Positions 1 through 9,907 are shown, numbered from the stretch's first letter. The stretch: 64,000 bases of DNA from Plastoroseomonas hellenica (GCF_018129085.1 NZ_JAAGBB010000014.1:62001-126000); one strand, 5' to 3'. Translations and numbers: made by a program. The notes: generated from the sequence alone by a model not told the origin.

Positions 1-797
1 TGCTGCTGGCAGCCACAGGCGACCGCGGCGGCATCGTCACCCATTCCTCCGGCAATCACGGCCAGGCCTGCGCCGCGGCCGCGCATGCACTCGGCCTCAA
101 GGCGACGATCGCGATGCCCGCCGACGCGCCAGCCATCAAGGTCGAGAGCACGCGCCGCTGGGGCGCCGAGATCATCCCCTTCGACCGCCACAACACCGAC
201 CGAGACGCGCTGACCGCCCGGCTGGCGGAGGAGCGTGGCGCGACAGTCATCCCGCCCTTCGACCACCCGCATGTCATCGCCGGCCAGGGCACCATGGCGC
301 TGGAGCTGATCGAGGACGCCAGGGCGATCGGCCTCTCCCCGGATGCGCTGGCGATCTGCACCGGCGGTGGCGGGTTGATCGGCGGCTCGGCGCTGACCGC
401 CGAGGCGCTGATCCCGGGCGCCGAGATCTGGGCGGTGGAGCCGGAGGGCTGGGACGACACCCGGCAATCGCTCGCCGCCGGGCATCGCGTCGCAGTCGAT
501 GGCAGCGGTCCCGGCCTCTGCGATTCGCTGCTGTCGAAGCAGCCGGGCGCGCTCACCTTCGCGATCAACCAGCCGCGCCTCGCGGGCGGCGTCGCGGTGA
601 CGGAGGCGGAGGTGTTCCGCGCCATGCGCTTCGCCTTCGAGCATCTGAAGGTGGTGGTGGAGCCGGGCGGCGCCGTCGCGCTGGCCGCGGTGCTGGCCGG
701 CAAGGTCGACGCCCGTGGGCGCATCGTCGGGCTGGTGATGAGCGGGGGCAATGTCGATCCCGCGGTCTTCGCACGCGCCCTGGCCGCTTCCGCCTGA
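1..797 (+). CDS. PLP-dependent threonine/serine dehydratase-family enzyme, C-terminal part
   Basis: The frame is open from base 3 to the TGA at 795-797; the start lies before the window. About 264 residues are visible. The SSGNHGQ motif near visible residue 16 and the glycine-rich phosphate loop CTGGGGLIGG near residue 119 are typical of fold-type II PLP enzymes such as threonine dehydratase and serine racemase, which deaminate or racemise hydroxy-amino acids in the cytoplasm. The lysine that forms the Schiff base should sit in the missing N-terminal part. The stop overlaps the next start by one base (TGATG), so the two genes are probably cotranscribed. Which amino acid is used cannot be told from this fragment. 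Confidence 0.85.
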   Translation, partial: LLAATGDRGGIVTHSSGNHGQACAAAAHALGLKATIAMPADAPAIKVESTRRWGAEIIPFDRHNTDRDALTARLAEERGATVIPPFDHPHVIAGQGTMALELIEDARAIGLSPDALAICTGGGGLIGGSALTAEALIPGAEIWAVEPEGWDDTRQSLAAGHRVAVDGSGPGLCDSLLSKQPGALTFAINQPRLAGGVAVTEAEVFRAMRFAFEHLKVVVEPGGAVALAAVLAGKVDARGRIVGLVMSGGNVDPAVFARALAASA

Positions 798-1423
798 TGC
801 TGCGCGGGCTGCGCCACCGCCCCCTGCTGCTGGCAGCGGTGGGCACTGGCCTGGCCTGCGGCGGCCTGCTCTGGGTGACCGGCGTGCGGGTGCCGACGGC
901 GGTGCTGCTCGGCTGGTGCGTCACGGTGCTGACGCATGCGGTGCCGACCACGATGTCCGCGCTGCGCGCGACGCCAGCGGCGATCCGTCGCCGTGCCGAG
1001 CTGCTGGACGAGGGCGAGACCGCCGTGCTGCTGACCAGCCTCGGCGCCGCCGGCGCATCGCTGGTGGCAGTGTTCTGGCATCTGGCTTCGGCCGATGGTG
1101 AAGCCAGCCCGGCGCATGTGGCGCTGGCGATCGCCGCCATCGCGCTGTCCTGGGGTTATGTGCATCTGCTCTTCGCGATCCGCTACGCGCATGAATACTG
1201 GCGCGCCGGCGGCGGCCTCGACCTGCCCGGCGGCGGCAAGCCGGACTTCCCCGACTTCCTCTATATCGCCTTCACCATCGGCATGACCTTCCAGACTTCC
1301 GACACCGGCCTGGCGACACGCGTCATGCGGCGCCTGGCGCTCGGCCATGCGCTGGTGTCCTTCGTCTTCAACATGATCATCCTGGCCGCCGCGGTGAACA
1401 TCGCGGCCGGCCTGGTACATTAA
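797..1423 (+). CDS. DUF1345 family inner-membrane protein
   Basis: This is a 208-residue protein with about five hydrophobic segments (near residues 8-30, 32-52, 78-100, 105-130 and 172-205). The motif DFLYIAFTIGMTFQTSDT around residues 152-169 is the hallmark of the DUF1345 family, whose function is not established. The ATG overlaps the stop of the upstream dehydratase, which suggests translational coupling, but no functional link is known. Length is normal for the family. Confidence 0.85.
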   Translation: MLRGLRHRPLLLAAVGTGLACGGLLWVTGVRVPTAVLLGWCVTVLTHAVPTTMSALRATPAAIRRRAELLDEGETAVLLTSLGAAGASLVAVFWHLASADGEASPAHVALAIAAIALSWGYVHLLFAIRYAHEYWRAGGGLDLPGGGKPDFPDFLYIAFTIGMTFQTSDTGLATRVMRRLALGHALVSFVFNMIILAAAVNIAAGLVH

Positions 1424-1424
1424 A

Positions 1425-1451
1425 GGCCCGGCACGCCTGTCGCGCCGGGCC
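1425..1451. terminator. Hairpin between convergent genes, probable bidirectional terminator
   Basis: GGCCCGGC at 1425-1432 pairs perfectly with GCCGGGCC at 1444-1451 around an 11-base loop. It starts just after the stop of the DUF1345 gene and faces the end of the minus-strand isocitrate lyase unit. The minus-strand side is followed by TTTAA, a weak T tract; the plus side has none. Confidence 0.55.
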
Positions 1452-1513
1452 CGTCAGTCCAATGGATAAAAGTAAAAGAAGGGGTGCGGGGGAATTCCTT
1501 CCCCCGCTCTTCC

Positions 1514-1696
1514 TCACCCGCGATGGGCCTCCCGCCCCCGCTCGGCGCTGGCCCAGCGGTGCTCATGCACCAGGCCGTCATCGAAATCCGGCTCCGGCGG
1601 GCGGTTGACCAGGGCCGGACGGTTGCGTTCGCTGCTGGCCCAGTTGTGGCTGTGCACCAGGCCGTCATCATGGTCGTCGTTGCGGGGAATGGACAT
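1514..1696 (-). CDS. Small 60-residue protein with a duplicated DDGLVHxHxWASxER motif
   Basis: The ORF has a good ribosome site (GAGAAGGA, about 8 bases before the ATG) and starts 14 bases after the isocitrate lyase stop, so it is probably the second gene of that transcript. The protein is hydrophilic and consists mostly of two near-identical units: DDGLVHSHNWASSER at residues 10-24 and DDGLVHEHRWASAER at residues 39-53, joined by a proline-rich linker. The His-x-His-x-Trp pattern in each unit could bind a metal, but this is speculation. I recognise no named family. The clear internal duplication and the ribosome site argue that it is real and not a shadow of aceA. Confidence 0.65.
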   Translation of the reverse strand: MSIPRNDDHDDGLVHSHNWASSERNRPALVNRPPEPDFDDGLVHEHRWASAERGREAHRG

Positions 1697-1710
1697 GGTG
1701 TCGTTCCTTC

Positions 1711-3036
<1,326 letters not shown>

Positions 3037-3072
3037 GTCAAATCCTCCTGTCGCCGGTGACGGCCGGCGCTG

Positions 3073-3085
3073 GTGAATAATTCAC
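3073..3085. promoter_or_regulatory. Palindrome in the aceA/regulator divergent spacer, candidate operator
   Basis: GTGAAT-A-ATTCAC is a perfect 6-bp inverted repeat around one central base, 37 bases upstream of the aceA ATG and about 100 upstream of the regulator ATG. The spacer is AT-rich compared with its surroundings. The regulator encoded to the right is the obvious candidate ligand, but no binding site is known for this protein. Confidence 0.45.
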
Positions 3086-3184
3086 ATTGCACCGCCGAAT
3101 TTCATCCCCGAAAACCCGTGATGCGTGGCAATCTGGTGTGGTCAGCGACAGCTAGACCCTCAATTTGGTAAAGGCTGTAAAGAT

Positions 3185-4582
3185 ATGTCCCGCCCCATGA
3201 TCGGCCGGACGGTGCGGCGATTGCGCCAGGAGCGCGACCTGACCCAGCAGGCCCTCGCCGTCCGGCTCGGCATCTCCGCCAGCTACCTGAACCTGATCGA
3301 GCATGATCAGCGGGCGGTCACCGCCGGCCTGCTGATCAAGCTGACCGACGTGCTGCAGGTCGACCTGGCGCGGCTCTCCGGCCAGACCGAGCGCCAGATG
3401 GAGGCCGGGCTGCGGGAGGTGCTGAGCGACCCGATGCTCGGGCTCGAGGCGGTGCCGGAGAACGAAGTGACGGCGCTGGCGGCCTCCGCCCCCAATGCGG
3501 CGCGCGCGATGCTGACGCTCTATCGCGCCTGGCGGGTGGCGCGGGAGGATGCTTCCGGCATCGCGCTGCCGAGCGGGCGCCGCATGCTGCTGCCGACCGA
3601 GGAAGCGCGCGACCTGTTCCATGACCGCGCCAACCACTTCCCGCCGCTGGAGGCGCTGGCCGAGCGCATCGGCGCGGAGCTCGGCGCCGCACCCGCGGAG
3701 CTGAACCACGCGATCGCCGAGCGGCTGCGCCAGCGGCATGGGCTGCGCATCCTGGTCGGGCCGCTGGAAGGCGCGCTGCGCCGGCACGATTCCGCGACGC
3801 GAACCCTGATGCTCTCGGAATCGCTGCCGCGCGAGAGCCGCGGCTTTCAGATGGCCTTCACCCTGATGCTGCTGGAAGGGACGGAGGCGGTACAGGTGGC
3901 GATCGGCCCGCCGGAGCCATCCTCCACCGAGGCGGCGCAGCTGATCCGCATCGGGTTGCTGAACTACGCCGCCGGCGCGCTGCTGATGCCCTACGCGCCG
4001 TTCCTGGCCGCCGCGCAGGCGCTGCGCCACGACGTGGAGGCGCTGGCGGCGCGCTTCGGCGTCAGCTTCGAGCAGGCCTGCCACCGGCTGTCGACCCTGC
4101 AGCGGGAGGGCGCGCGCGGGGTACCCTTCTTCTTCCTGCGCGTCGACCCCGCGGGGAATGTGGACAAGCGTTTTTCCGCCGCCGGCTTTCCCTTCGCGCG
4201 CTTCGGCGGCAGTTGCCCGAAATGGATCGTGCACCGCGCCTTCGACGCACCAGGAGCGGTGCGCGTGCAGGTGGCGAAGCTGCCGGACGGCGCCGCCTTC
4301 CTCTGCTTCGCACGCCGCGTCGAAGGCCCGGCGCCGCGCTGGGGCGAACCGGCGCCGCTGCATGTCATCGCCATGGGCTGCGACATCGGCCGCGCCGGGG
4401 AGATGGCCTATGCGGACGGGCTTGACCTCGACGCCGCGGCGGTCGGCATCGGCCTGTCCTGCCGGCTCTGCGAGCGTGAGGATTGCCGGAGCCGCGCCTT
4501 CCCGCCGCTGGAGCACCGCCTGGCGCTCGACCCTGCCGTGGAATCCGCCAGCCCCTGGCGCTTCGAGCGCGGCCGGGGTTAG
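3185..4582 (+). CDS. ScfR/RamB-type XRE regulator of short-chain fatty acid or acetate metabolism
   Basis: This is a 465-residue transcription factor. Residues 8-62 form an XRE helix-turn-helix (TQQALAVRLGISASYLNLIE). The middle carries an IrrE/ImmA-like (DUF955-type) region, and the C-terminal part has the cysteine-containing ScfR domain (DIGRAGEMAYADGL and SCRLCEREDCRSRAFPP). Relatives such as RamB control isocitrate lyase and acetate or propionate genes, which fits the divergent aceA. I chose the ATG at 3185, preceded by AAAGG, over an upstream GTG at 3125, because the extra 20 residues do not look conserved and the helix-turn-helix starts right after this ATG. Confidence 0.85.
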   Translation: MSRPMIGRTVRRLRQERDLTQQALAVRLGISASYLNLIEHDQRAVTAGLLIKLTDVLQVDLARLSGQTERQMEAGLREVLSDPMLGLEAVPENEVTALAASAPNAARAMLTLYRAWRVAREDASGIALPSGRRMLLPTEEARDLFHDRANHFPPLEALAERIGAELGAAPAELNHAIAERLRQRHGLRILVGPLEGALRRHDSATRTLMLSESLPRESRGFQMAFTLMLLEGTEAVQVAIGPPEPSSTEAAQLIRIGLLNYAAGALLMPYAPFLAAAQALRHDVEALAARFGVSFEQACHRLSTLQREGARGVPFFFLRVDPAGNVDKRFSAAGFPFARFGGSCPKWIVHRAFDAPGAVRVQVAKLPDGAAFLCFARRVEGPAPRWGEPAPLHVIAMGCDIGRAGEMAYADGLDLDAAAVGIGLSCRLCEREDCRSRAFPPLEHRLALDPAVESASPWRFERGRG

Positions 4583-4613
4583 CTGGCCGCCACAATTGCG
4601 GGGGGAAGCGCGC

Positions 4614-5252
4614 ATGCTCGAGGTCTTCGGCCGGGCGAATTCGATCAATGTCATCAAGGTGCTGTGGCTGCTCGACGAGCTCGGCACGCCCTATGCGCGC
4701 CATGACGCGGGCATGGCCTTCGGGCGCGTCGATGATCCCGACTACCGCGCGATGAACCCGAACGGCCGCGTGCCCACCATCCGCGACGGCGATGTGGTGC
4801 TGTGGGAATCGAACAGCGTGCTGCGCTATCTGGCGATGACCGCGGGCGAGCGCGGCCTGGCGCTCTATCCCGCGGATCCGGCGGCACGCGCCAGCGCCGA
4901 CCGCTGGATGGACTGGCAGCTTTCCACCCTGAGCCCGGCGGAGCGCAACCTGTTCTGGGGCCTGGTCCGCACCCCACCCGAGAAGCGCGACATGGAGGCG
5001 GTGCGCGCCGCGGTCGCGGCGAGCGCTGCCTGCTGGCGCATCCTGGATGCCCGGATCGCGGCCGGCGGGCCCTATATCGACGGCGCCATGATGACGATCG
5101 CCGATATCGTGCTCGGCGCCTATGCACGGCGCTGGTTCGGGCCGGAGGTCGCGATGCCGGAGATGCCGCAATTCCCGGCCCTGGCCGCCTGGTACGCCAG
5201 GCTCGGCGAGCGCCCCGGTTTCCAGCGCTGGGTTAATCCGAAGTTATATTGA
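4614..5252 (+). CDS. Glutathione S-transferase family protein
   Basis: This is a 212-residue soluble protein. The N-terminal thioredoxin fold (residues 1-80) includes NSINVIKVLWLLDEL and the glutathione-binding stretch NPNGRVPTIRDGDVVLWESNS with the usual cis-proline and Glu-Ser pair. The C-terminal helical domain ends with the aromatic motif FPALAAWYARLGERPGFQRW. The ATG at 4614 follows GGGGGAAG. It lies 31 bases after the regulator gene and may share its transcript. The substrate cannot be predicted. Repeat R1 begins one base after its stop codon. Confidence 0.9.
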   Translation: MLEVFGRANSINVIKVLWLLDELGTPYARHDAGMAFGRVDDPDYRAMNPNGRVPTIRDGDVVLWESNSVLRYLAMTAGERGLALYPADPAARASADRWMDWQLSTLSPAERNLFWGLVRTPPEKRDMEAVRAAVAASAACWRILDARIAAGGPYIDGAMMTIADIVLGAYARRWFGPEVAMPEMPQFPALAAWYARLGERPGFQRWVNPKLY

Positions 5253-5253
5253 G

Positions 5254-5424
5254 CCTCAATCGCCGGCGCCGGCATCCGCCGGCTTGGCTTGCGCGCTGTC
5301 AGGGCGCATTGGCGACATCGGTCGGTCGCGCGCGGGGCCGCATTCGCGGCCCCGGAGCATCGGCTTCGCCTCGCTCCGCAGAAATCGAGGGCGGCCTGCG
5401 GCCGCGGGGTTCGGGCCTGGGGCC
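5254..5424. repeat. Dispersed repeat R1, copy a
   Basis: This block closely matches 12351-12526. The first 50 bases differ at two positions only (including CGCCGGCGCCGGCATCCGCC), then a variable segment of about 15 bases follows, then the conserved GTCGGTCGCGCGCGGGGCCG. It contains a perfect hairpin, GGGGCCGC-ATTC-GCGGCCCC (5334-5353), plus GC-rich palindromes at each end. Both copies start at or near the stop codon of a plus-strand gene. It has no coding role that I can support, although open frames run through it. Confidence 0.75.
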
Positions 5425-5447
5425 GATCCGGCTGTACGGGAGACGTG

Positions 5448-6197
5448 ATGGAACTTCCGCCTTTCGGTCCGCTCGCAACGACGCTCTTGAGCGCGCTGGT
5501 CGCCGGGCTGGCGCGCGGCTTCTCGGGCTTCGGCGCGGCGCTGATCTTCATCCCGCTGGCGAGCGCCGCGGTCGGGCCGCGCGCCGCGGCGACCTTGCTG
5601 CTGATCGTCGACAACCTGACGACCCTACCGCTGATCCCACCCGCCTGGCGCGTGGCCGCACGGCGGGAGATCGCGGTGATGGCCGCCGGCGCGCTGGTCG
5701 GCGCGCCTTTCGGCGCGGCGCTGCTGCTGAACCTCGAACCCGTGCTGCTGCGCTGGGGGATGTGCCTGCTGGTCGCGGCGATGCTGGTGCTGCTCGCCTC
5801 CGGCTGGCGCTATCACGGCAAGCCGCGCTTCGAGCTTTCCCTGGTGATCGGCGCCGTCTCCGGCTTCTGCTCGGGGGCGGCGCAGATGGGCGGGCCGCCG
5901 GTCGTCGCCTATTGGCTGGGCGGCGCGATCCCGGCGACCCGCGTGCGGGCGAATATCGTGCTGTTCTTCGCGATCACCGGCCTGATCAGCGCGGTGGTCT
6001 ATGGCATCGGCGGACTGCTCAACACGCAACTGCTCCTGGTCGCGGCCCTGATGGCGCCGATCTACGGCGCCGGGGTCTGGGCAGGCGGCCGGCTCTTCGG
6101 CTTCGCAAGCGAGGCGACCTTTCGCCGCGCCTGCTTCGTGCTGATCGGGCTCGCCGCCCTGCTCGGCCTGCCACTCTGGGACGGGCTGCGCCGGTAG
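5448..6197 (+). CDS. TauE/SafE family sulfite/organosulfonate exporter-like permease
   Basis: This is a 249-residue integral inner-membrane protein with about eight hydrophobic segments in two homologous halves. The conserved first-half motif GLARGFSGFGAALIFIPLAS (residues 20-39) and the second-half motif GAVSGFCSGAAQMGGPPVVAYW are typical of TauE/SafE (PF01925). Members are linked to export of sulfite, sulfoacetate or related anions; the substrate here is unknown. I took the ATG at 5448 because upstream in-frame starts fall inside repeat R1. It ends convergently, 7 bases from the ABC permease gene. Confidence 0.88.
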   Translation: MELPPFGPLATTLLSALVAGLARGFSGFGAALIFIPLASAAVGPRAAATLLLIVDNLTTLPLIPPAWRVAARREIAVMAAGALVGAPFGAALLLNLEPVLLRWGMCLLVAAMLVLLASGWRYHGKPRFELSLVIGAVSGFCSGAAQMGGPPVVAYWLGGAIPATRVRANIVLFFAITGLISAVVYGIGGLLNTQLLLVAALMAPIYGAGVWAGGRLFGFASEATFRRACFVLIGLAALLGLPLWDGLRR

Positions 6198-6204
6198 CGA
6201 AGGC

Positions 6205-7113
6205 TCACCCCTTCACGTCCATCGCCTGCCGTAGCCCATCGCTCAGCATGTTGAAGCAGATCGAGGTGACGAAGATGCAGGCACCCGGCAGCACCGCCAC
6301 CCAGGGCTGCACATAGATCGCAGTGCGCAGCGTGTTCAGCATCAGGCCCCATTCCGGCTCCGGCGGTTTGGTGCCGAGGCCGAGGAACGACAAGCCCGAG
6401 GACAGGATCATGCAGACGCTGATCAGACCGGTGGCATAGACGAAGATCGGCCCCAGCACGTTGCCCAGCACATGCACGCGCACGATGGTGAAGGCCCCCG
6501 CGCCGGAGGATCGCGCCGCATCCACGAAATCGAGGTTGCGGACGCTGGTGGTGACGCTTTCGGCGACCCGGATGATCTGCGGCACGAAGACCATGGTCAG
6601 CGCCAGGATGGCGTTGAAGATGCCCGCACCCAGCGCGCCGGAGATCGCGACCGCCAGCAGCACCGAGGGGAAGGCGTAGAAGACGTCGGTGGTGCGCATG
6701 ATCGCCATGTTCACGCGGCCGCCGGCATAGCCCGCGAGCACGCCGAGCGTGGTGCCGATGACGAAGGCAAGCGCCACCGGGACGATGCCCATGAACCAGG
6801 AGAGGCGCCCGCCATGGATCAGCCGCGTCAGCATGTCGCGGCCGAGCTCGTCGGTGCCGAGTGGGTAGTTCGTGGTGCCGAGGCCGCGCAGGCGCCGGAT
6901 CATGCTGCCCTGGTAGGGATCGTGCGGTGCCACCAGCGGCGCGAAGACGATGACCAGCAGCATCGCCAGCAGCACGATGGCGCAGGCGATGGTCACGGGG
7001 TCGCGCCGCACGCGCTTCCAGACGCCCGCCCAATAGCCCTGGGAGCGTACCGCCGCCTGGCGCGCCTGGACCGCGAGTTCGGCTTCCGCCGCGGTGGGTG
7101 TGGTGCTGCTCAT
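6205..7113 (-). CDS. Peptide/nickel-type ABC transporter permease (DppC family)
   Basis: This is a 302-residue inner-membrane permease. A cytoplasmic N-terminal segment of about 30 residues precedes TM1 (VTIACAIVLLAMLLVIVFAP). The DppC-type signature YPLGTDELGRDMLTRLIHGG and the EAA-loop region DAARSSGAGAFTIVRVHVL are present. The ATG overlaps the stop of the DppB-like gene by 4 bases (ATGA), so the two halves of the channel are translationally coupled. No ATPase genes follow; the next gene is convergent, so ATPase subunits must come from elsewhere. Confidence 0.93.
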   Translation of the reverse strand: MSSTTPTAAEAELAVQARQAAVRSQGYWAGVWKRVRRDPVTIACAIVLLAMLLVIVFAPLVAPHDPYQGSMIRRLRGLGTTNYPLGTDELGRDMLTRLIHGGRLSWFMGIVPVALAFVIGTTLGVLAGYAGGRVNMAIMRTTDVFYAFPSVLLAVAISGALGAGIFNAILALTMVFVPQIIRVAESVTTSVRNLDFVDAARSSGAGAFTIVRVHVLGNVLGPIFVYATGLISVCMILSSGLSFLGLGTKPPEPEWGLMLNTLRTAIYVQPWVAVLPGACIFVTSICFNMLSDGLRQAMDVKG

Positions 7114-8063
7114 GCGCGCTTTATCCGGGGATCGAGGGCGGTCTGCATCAGATCGACCAGCAGGTTCAGGGCCACGAAGAACATCGCCAGCACCAGGATC
7201 GTGCCCTGCAGCACCGGCAGGTCGCGCTGGAAGATGGCGCTGTTCAGCAGCAGCCCGGTGCCGGGCCAGGAGAACACCGTCTCCACCAGGATCGACCCGC
7301 CCATCAGGTAGCCGAGCTGCAGGCCCATCACGGCCAGCGCGTTCGGCGCGGCGTTCTTCACCACATGCAGGAAGACGTCCAGGCGACGCAGCCCCTTGCC
7401 GCGCAACGCCGTGACGAATTCCTGGTTCATGATCTCGGCGACGATGCCGCGCACCGTGCGGGTCACGATGCCCATCGGGATCACCGCGAGCGTCACGGCC
7501 GGCAGCACCAGGTGCTGCATATGCTCCCAGTTCCAGGCCCAGTCGCTGCTGCCACCGGGGCCTGCCCCCATCGCCGGCAGCCAGTTGAGCTGCACCGAGA
7601 AGATCACCACCAGCACCATGCCGAGCCAGTAATGCGGCACCGAGACGCCGGCCACCGCGATCGTGGTCGCCACGCGGTCGAGGATGGAGCCGCGGAAGGT
7701 ACCGGCGACGCCGCCCAGCAGGCAGCCGATGATGAAGCCGAGCAGCGCCGCGCAGGTCGCCAGCATCAGCGTATTGCCGATCGCGGTCGAGAGGTCGGAC
7801 CAGACCGGGCGGCCAGTGGCGAGCGATCGGCCGAGATCCCCTTGCACCACCTTGAAGAGCCAGAGCCCGAACTGCACCGGCAAGGGCTTGTCGAGCCCGT
7901 AGTCGCGCCGCACCTGCTCCACCACATCGCCCGGCGCGTCGGGCGGCACGATGGCGTTGATCGGGTCGCCCGGCGCGATCTGCACCAGCATGAAGCAGAA
8001 GAACCCGACCGCGAGGGCGATCGGCACGGCGTAGAGAATGCGCCGGATCAGATAGAGGAACAT
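7110..8063 (-). CDS. Peptide/nickel-type ABC transporter permease (DppB family)
   Basis: This is a 317-residue inner-membrane protein that begins with the typical DppB start MFLYLIRRILYAVPIALAVG, followed by the periplasmic loop (APGDPINAIVPPDAPGDVVE) and five further membrane segments. The EAA motif region is near TALRGKGLRRLDVFLHVVKN. It pairs with the DppC-like protein to form the channel for peptides or similar oligomeric substrates. A 12-bp hairpin (8103-8130) separates it from the upstream receptor gene. Confidence 0.93.
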   Translation of the reverse strand: MFLYLIRRILYAVPIALAVGFFCFMLVQIAPGDPINAIVPPDAPGDVVEQVRRDYGLDKPLPVQFGLWLFKVVQGDLGRSLATGRPVWSDLSTAIGNTLMLATCAALLGFIIGCLLGGVAGTFRGSILDRVATTIAVAGVSVPHYWLGMVLVVIFSVQLNWLPAMGAGPGGSSDWAWNWEHMQHLVLPAVTLAVIPMGIVTRTVRGIVAEIMNQEFVTALRGKGLRRLDVFLHVVKNAAPNALAVMGLQLGYLMGGSILVETVFSWPGTGLLLNSAIFQRDLPVLQGTILVLAMFFVALNLLVDLMQTALDPRIKRA

Positions 8064-8102
8064 CGCGACCCCCAGGCTCGCTCCGTTGCCGAAGCAGGGA
8101 AT

Positions 8103-8130
8103 GCGGCCGGCGGCGGATGCCGCCGGCCGC
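8103..8130. promoter_or_regulatory. Intercistronic 12-bp hairpin with GGAT loop
   Basis: GCGGCCGGCGGC (8103-8114) and GCCGCCGGCCGC (8119-8130) pair perfectly around GGAT. It lies 7 bases downstream of the receptor stop and 39 bases before the DppB start on the minus strand. Such hairpins often protect upstream receptor mRNA and lower permease expression; there is no T tract for full termination. The GGAT loop recurs in repeat R2. Confidence 0.55.
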
Positions 8131-8137
8131 CACTAGA

Positions 8138-9757
8138 CTACTGGATGCTCGGCAGCCGCAGGTCCACGAACCAGCTCTGCGGCTGCACGAAGCCGCGGAC
8201 ACGCGGGCTCATCGCCCGCGGGCCCACGTCATGGGCGATCCAGATGAACAGCGCCTCGTCGACCCCCGCCGCATGCAGGCGCGCCAGCGCCGCGTCGCGC
8301 TCCGCCGGTTCGAAGGCGTTGCGCGCGGCGGCGATCATCTGGTCGAAGCGCGGATCGTTGAAATGCCCCCAGTTGTTGGAGACCGGCGGCGCCATCTTGC
8401 TCTCCCAGAAGCGGACCATGGCGAAGAAGGGATCCATGGCGGCGAAGGAGACGTTGATGGCATGCGCGCCGCGCGCCGAGGCATCCTGGCAGCCGCGGCG
8501 CCAGTTGGTGAACAGCGCGTTCCATTCGATCACGTCGAATTCGATGTTGAAGCCGACCTGCCGCAGGTCCTGCTGCAGATACTCGTTCATCGACAGCGGC
8601 TGCATCTGGCCGGAGCCGGAGGCGCTGATCTGCACCTTGATGGTCACCGGCCGGTTCGGGCCATAGCCGGCTTCGGCCAGCAGGCGCCGCGCCTCGTTGC
8701 GGTCGGTGCGGATGTTGAAGCCCGGATTGCCCCACCAGGGATGGCCGGGCGCGACGGTGCCGACCGCCGGCGCCATGAAGCCGCCCAGCAGCTCCCGCAG
8801 GCCGTCGCGGTCGATCGCGAGGTTCAGCGCACGGCGGATGCGCACATCCGCCAGCGGGCTGCCCTGGGTGAAGCAGGGCTGCCAGGGCCAGACATGCGGC
8901 TGCGGGTTCTGCGCAATGACCATGTTGCGGGCGCGGAGCTGCGGCACGGCATCGGGCGACGGCGCCTCGATCCAGTCCACCTGGCCGGAGAGCAGCGCGG
9001 CGGTGCGGGCATTGGCTTCCGGGATCGGCAGCAGGACGATGCGCTCGGCGCGTGCCTTCTCGCCCCAGTAGCCGTCGTTGCGCGCCATCTCCGCCCGCTC
9101 GCGCGGGACCAGGCGGGTCAGGCGGAAGGGGCCGGTGCCGGAGGGCGCGGCAGCGAAGGCGTTCCAAGCGGCCTCGGCATTCGGCGTATTGGCGCGGTGC
9201 CGCTCCCAGGCGGCCGGCGAGGCCATGAAGAGATTGGTGAGGTTGATCGGCAGCAAGCTGTCCGGTTCGCTGGTGTAGAGCGCGACCGTGTGATCGTCGA
9301 TCTTCTCGGCCCGGCGCAGCGTCGGCATGCGCGATGCGGTGAGGCCGACCTGGCGCGCGTCGTAATGCGGCGCCTCGCGGTCCAGCACCTTGCGGACATT
9401 CCAGATCACCGCATCGGCGTTGAACGGGCTGCCGTCATGGAAGGTGACGCCGCGGCGCAAGGTGAAGATCCAGCGGGTGCGGTCGGCCGGGTCGCTCCGC
9501 CATTCGGTGGCGAGGCCCGGGATCACCGTCGACGGCCGGTCGGCCGCGGACAGGTCCCACATGGTCAGGCTGTCGTAGAGCGGGATGCCGGTGAAGCGGT
9601 TGCCCTCGAAGCCCTGGTCAGGCTGGCCATGGGTGAGCGGGATATCGGCTGCGGTCATGCCGATGCGGATGGTGCCGCCCTGGGCATGGGCCTCAGGCGC
9701 CAGAGCAAGCGCCGGCAGCGCGGCCAGGCAGGCGGCGAGAACGAAGCGACGGAACAT
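8138..9757 (-). CDS. Periplasmic substrate-binding protein of a peptide-type ABC transporter (SBP family 5)
   Basis: This is a 539-residue secreted receptor. Residues 1-27 form a Sec signal peptide (MFRRFVLAACLAALPALALA, then APEAHA-Q). The family-5 features are clear: PLYDSLTMWDL, LATEWRSDPADRTRWIFTLR and GVTFHDGSPFNADAVIW. The ATG at 9757 follows AAGGGGGG. Longer in-frame extensions upstream have no signal sequence, so I reject them. It is the first gene of a receptor-DppB-DppC unit without ATPases. The ligand may be a di- or oligopeptide or another amide-rich compound. Confidence 0.93.
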   Translation of the reverse strand: MFRRFVLAACLAALPALALAPEAHAQGGTIRIGMTAADIPLTHGQPDQGFEGNRFTGIPLYDSLTMWDLSAADRPSTVIPGLATEWRSDPADRTRWIFTLRRGVTFHDGSPFNADAVIWNVRKVLDREAPHYDARQVGLTASRMPTLRRAEKIDDHTVALYTSEPDSLLPINLTNLFMASPAAWERHRANTPNAEAAWNAFAAAPSGTGPFRLTRLVPRERAEMARNDGYWGEKARAERIVLLPIPEANARTAALLSGQVDWIEAPSPDAVPQLRARNMVIAQNPQPHVWPWQPCFTQGSPLADVRIRRALNLAIDRDGLRELLGGFMAPAVGTVAPGHPWWGNPGFNIRTDRNEARRLLAEAGYGPNRPVTIKVQISASGSGQMQPLSMNEYLQQDLRQVGFNIEFDVIEWNALFTNWRRGCQDASARGAHAINVSFAAMDPFFAMVRFWESKMAPPVSNNWGHFNDPRFDQMIAAARNAFEPAERDAALARLHAAGVDEALFIWIAHDVGPRAMSPRVRGFVQPQSWFVDLRLPSIQ

Positions 9758-9907
9758 GGTGCGGTTGAACCCCCCTTCTTGTTTGGCCGCGACTTGGCGC
9801 GACCCCGGCGGGCAAACCGGCTCGCAAGGGTCGTGCCATGGTGCATGCACGGCTATGTTAGCGCAGCCGCCAGGGTCCCTGCCCAGCAAGAAGGCAAATG
9901 CCGCCAG

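Noticed and set aside
3152-4687. Minus-strand ORF of 511 codons opposite the XRE regulator
   Set aside because: The plus strand encodes a convincing regulator; the antisense peptide is a low-complexity Arg/Gln/Ala mixture.
5289-5447. Upstream extension of the TauE-type gene
   Set aside because: The extension consists of repeat R1 and carries no membrane segment; the ATG at 5448 gives a normal family start.
8117-9907. Plus-strand frame continuous with the racemase-like gene
   Set aside because: It lies antisense to the peptide receptor; the racemase fold starts at MKLLLVNGN (9908).
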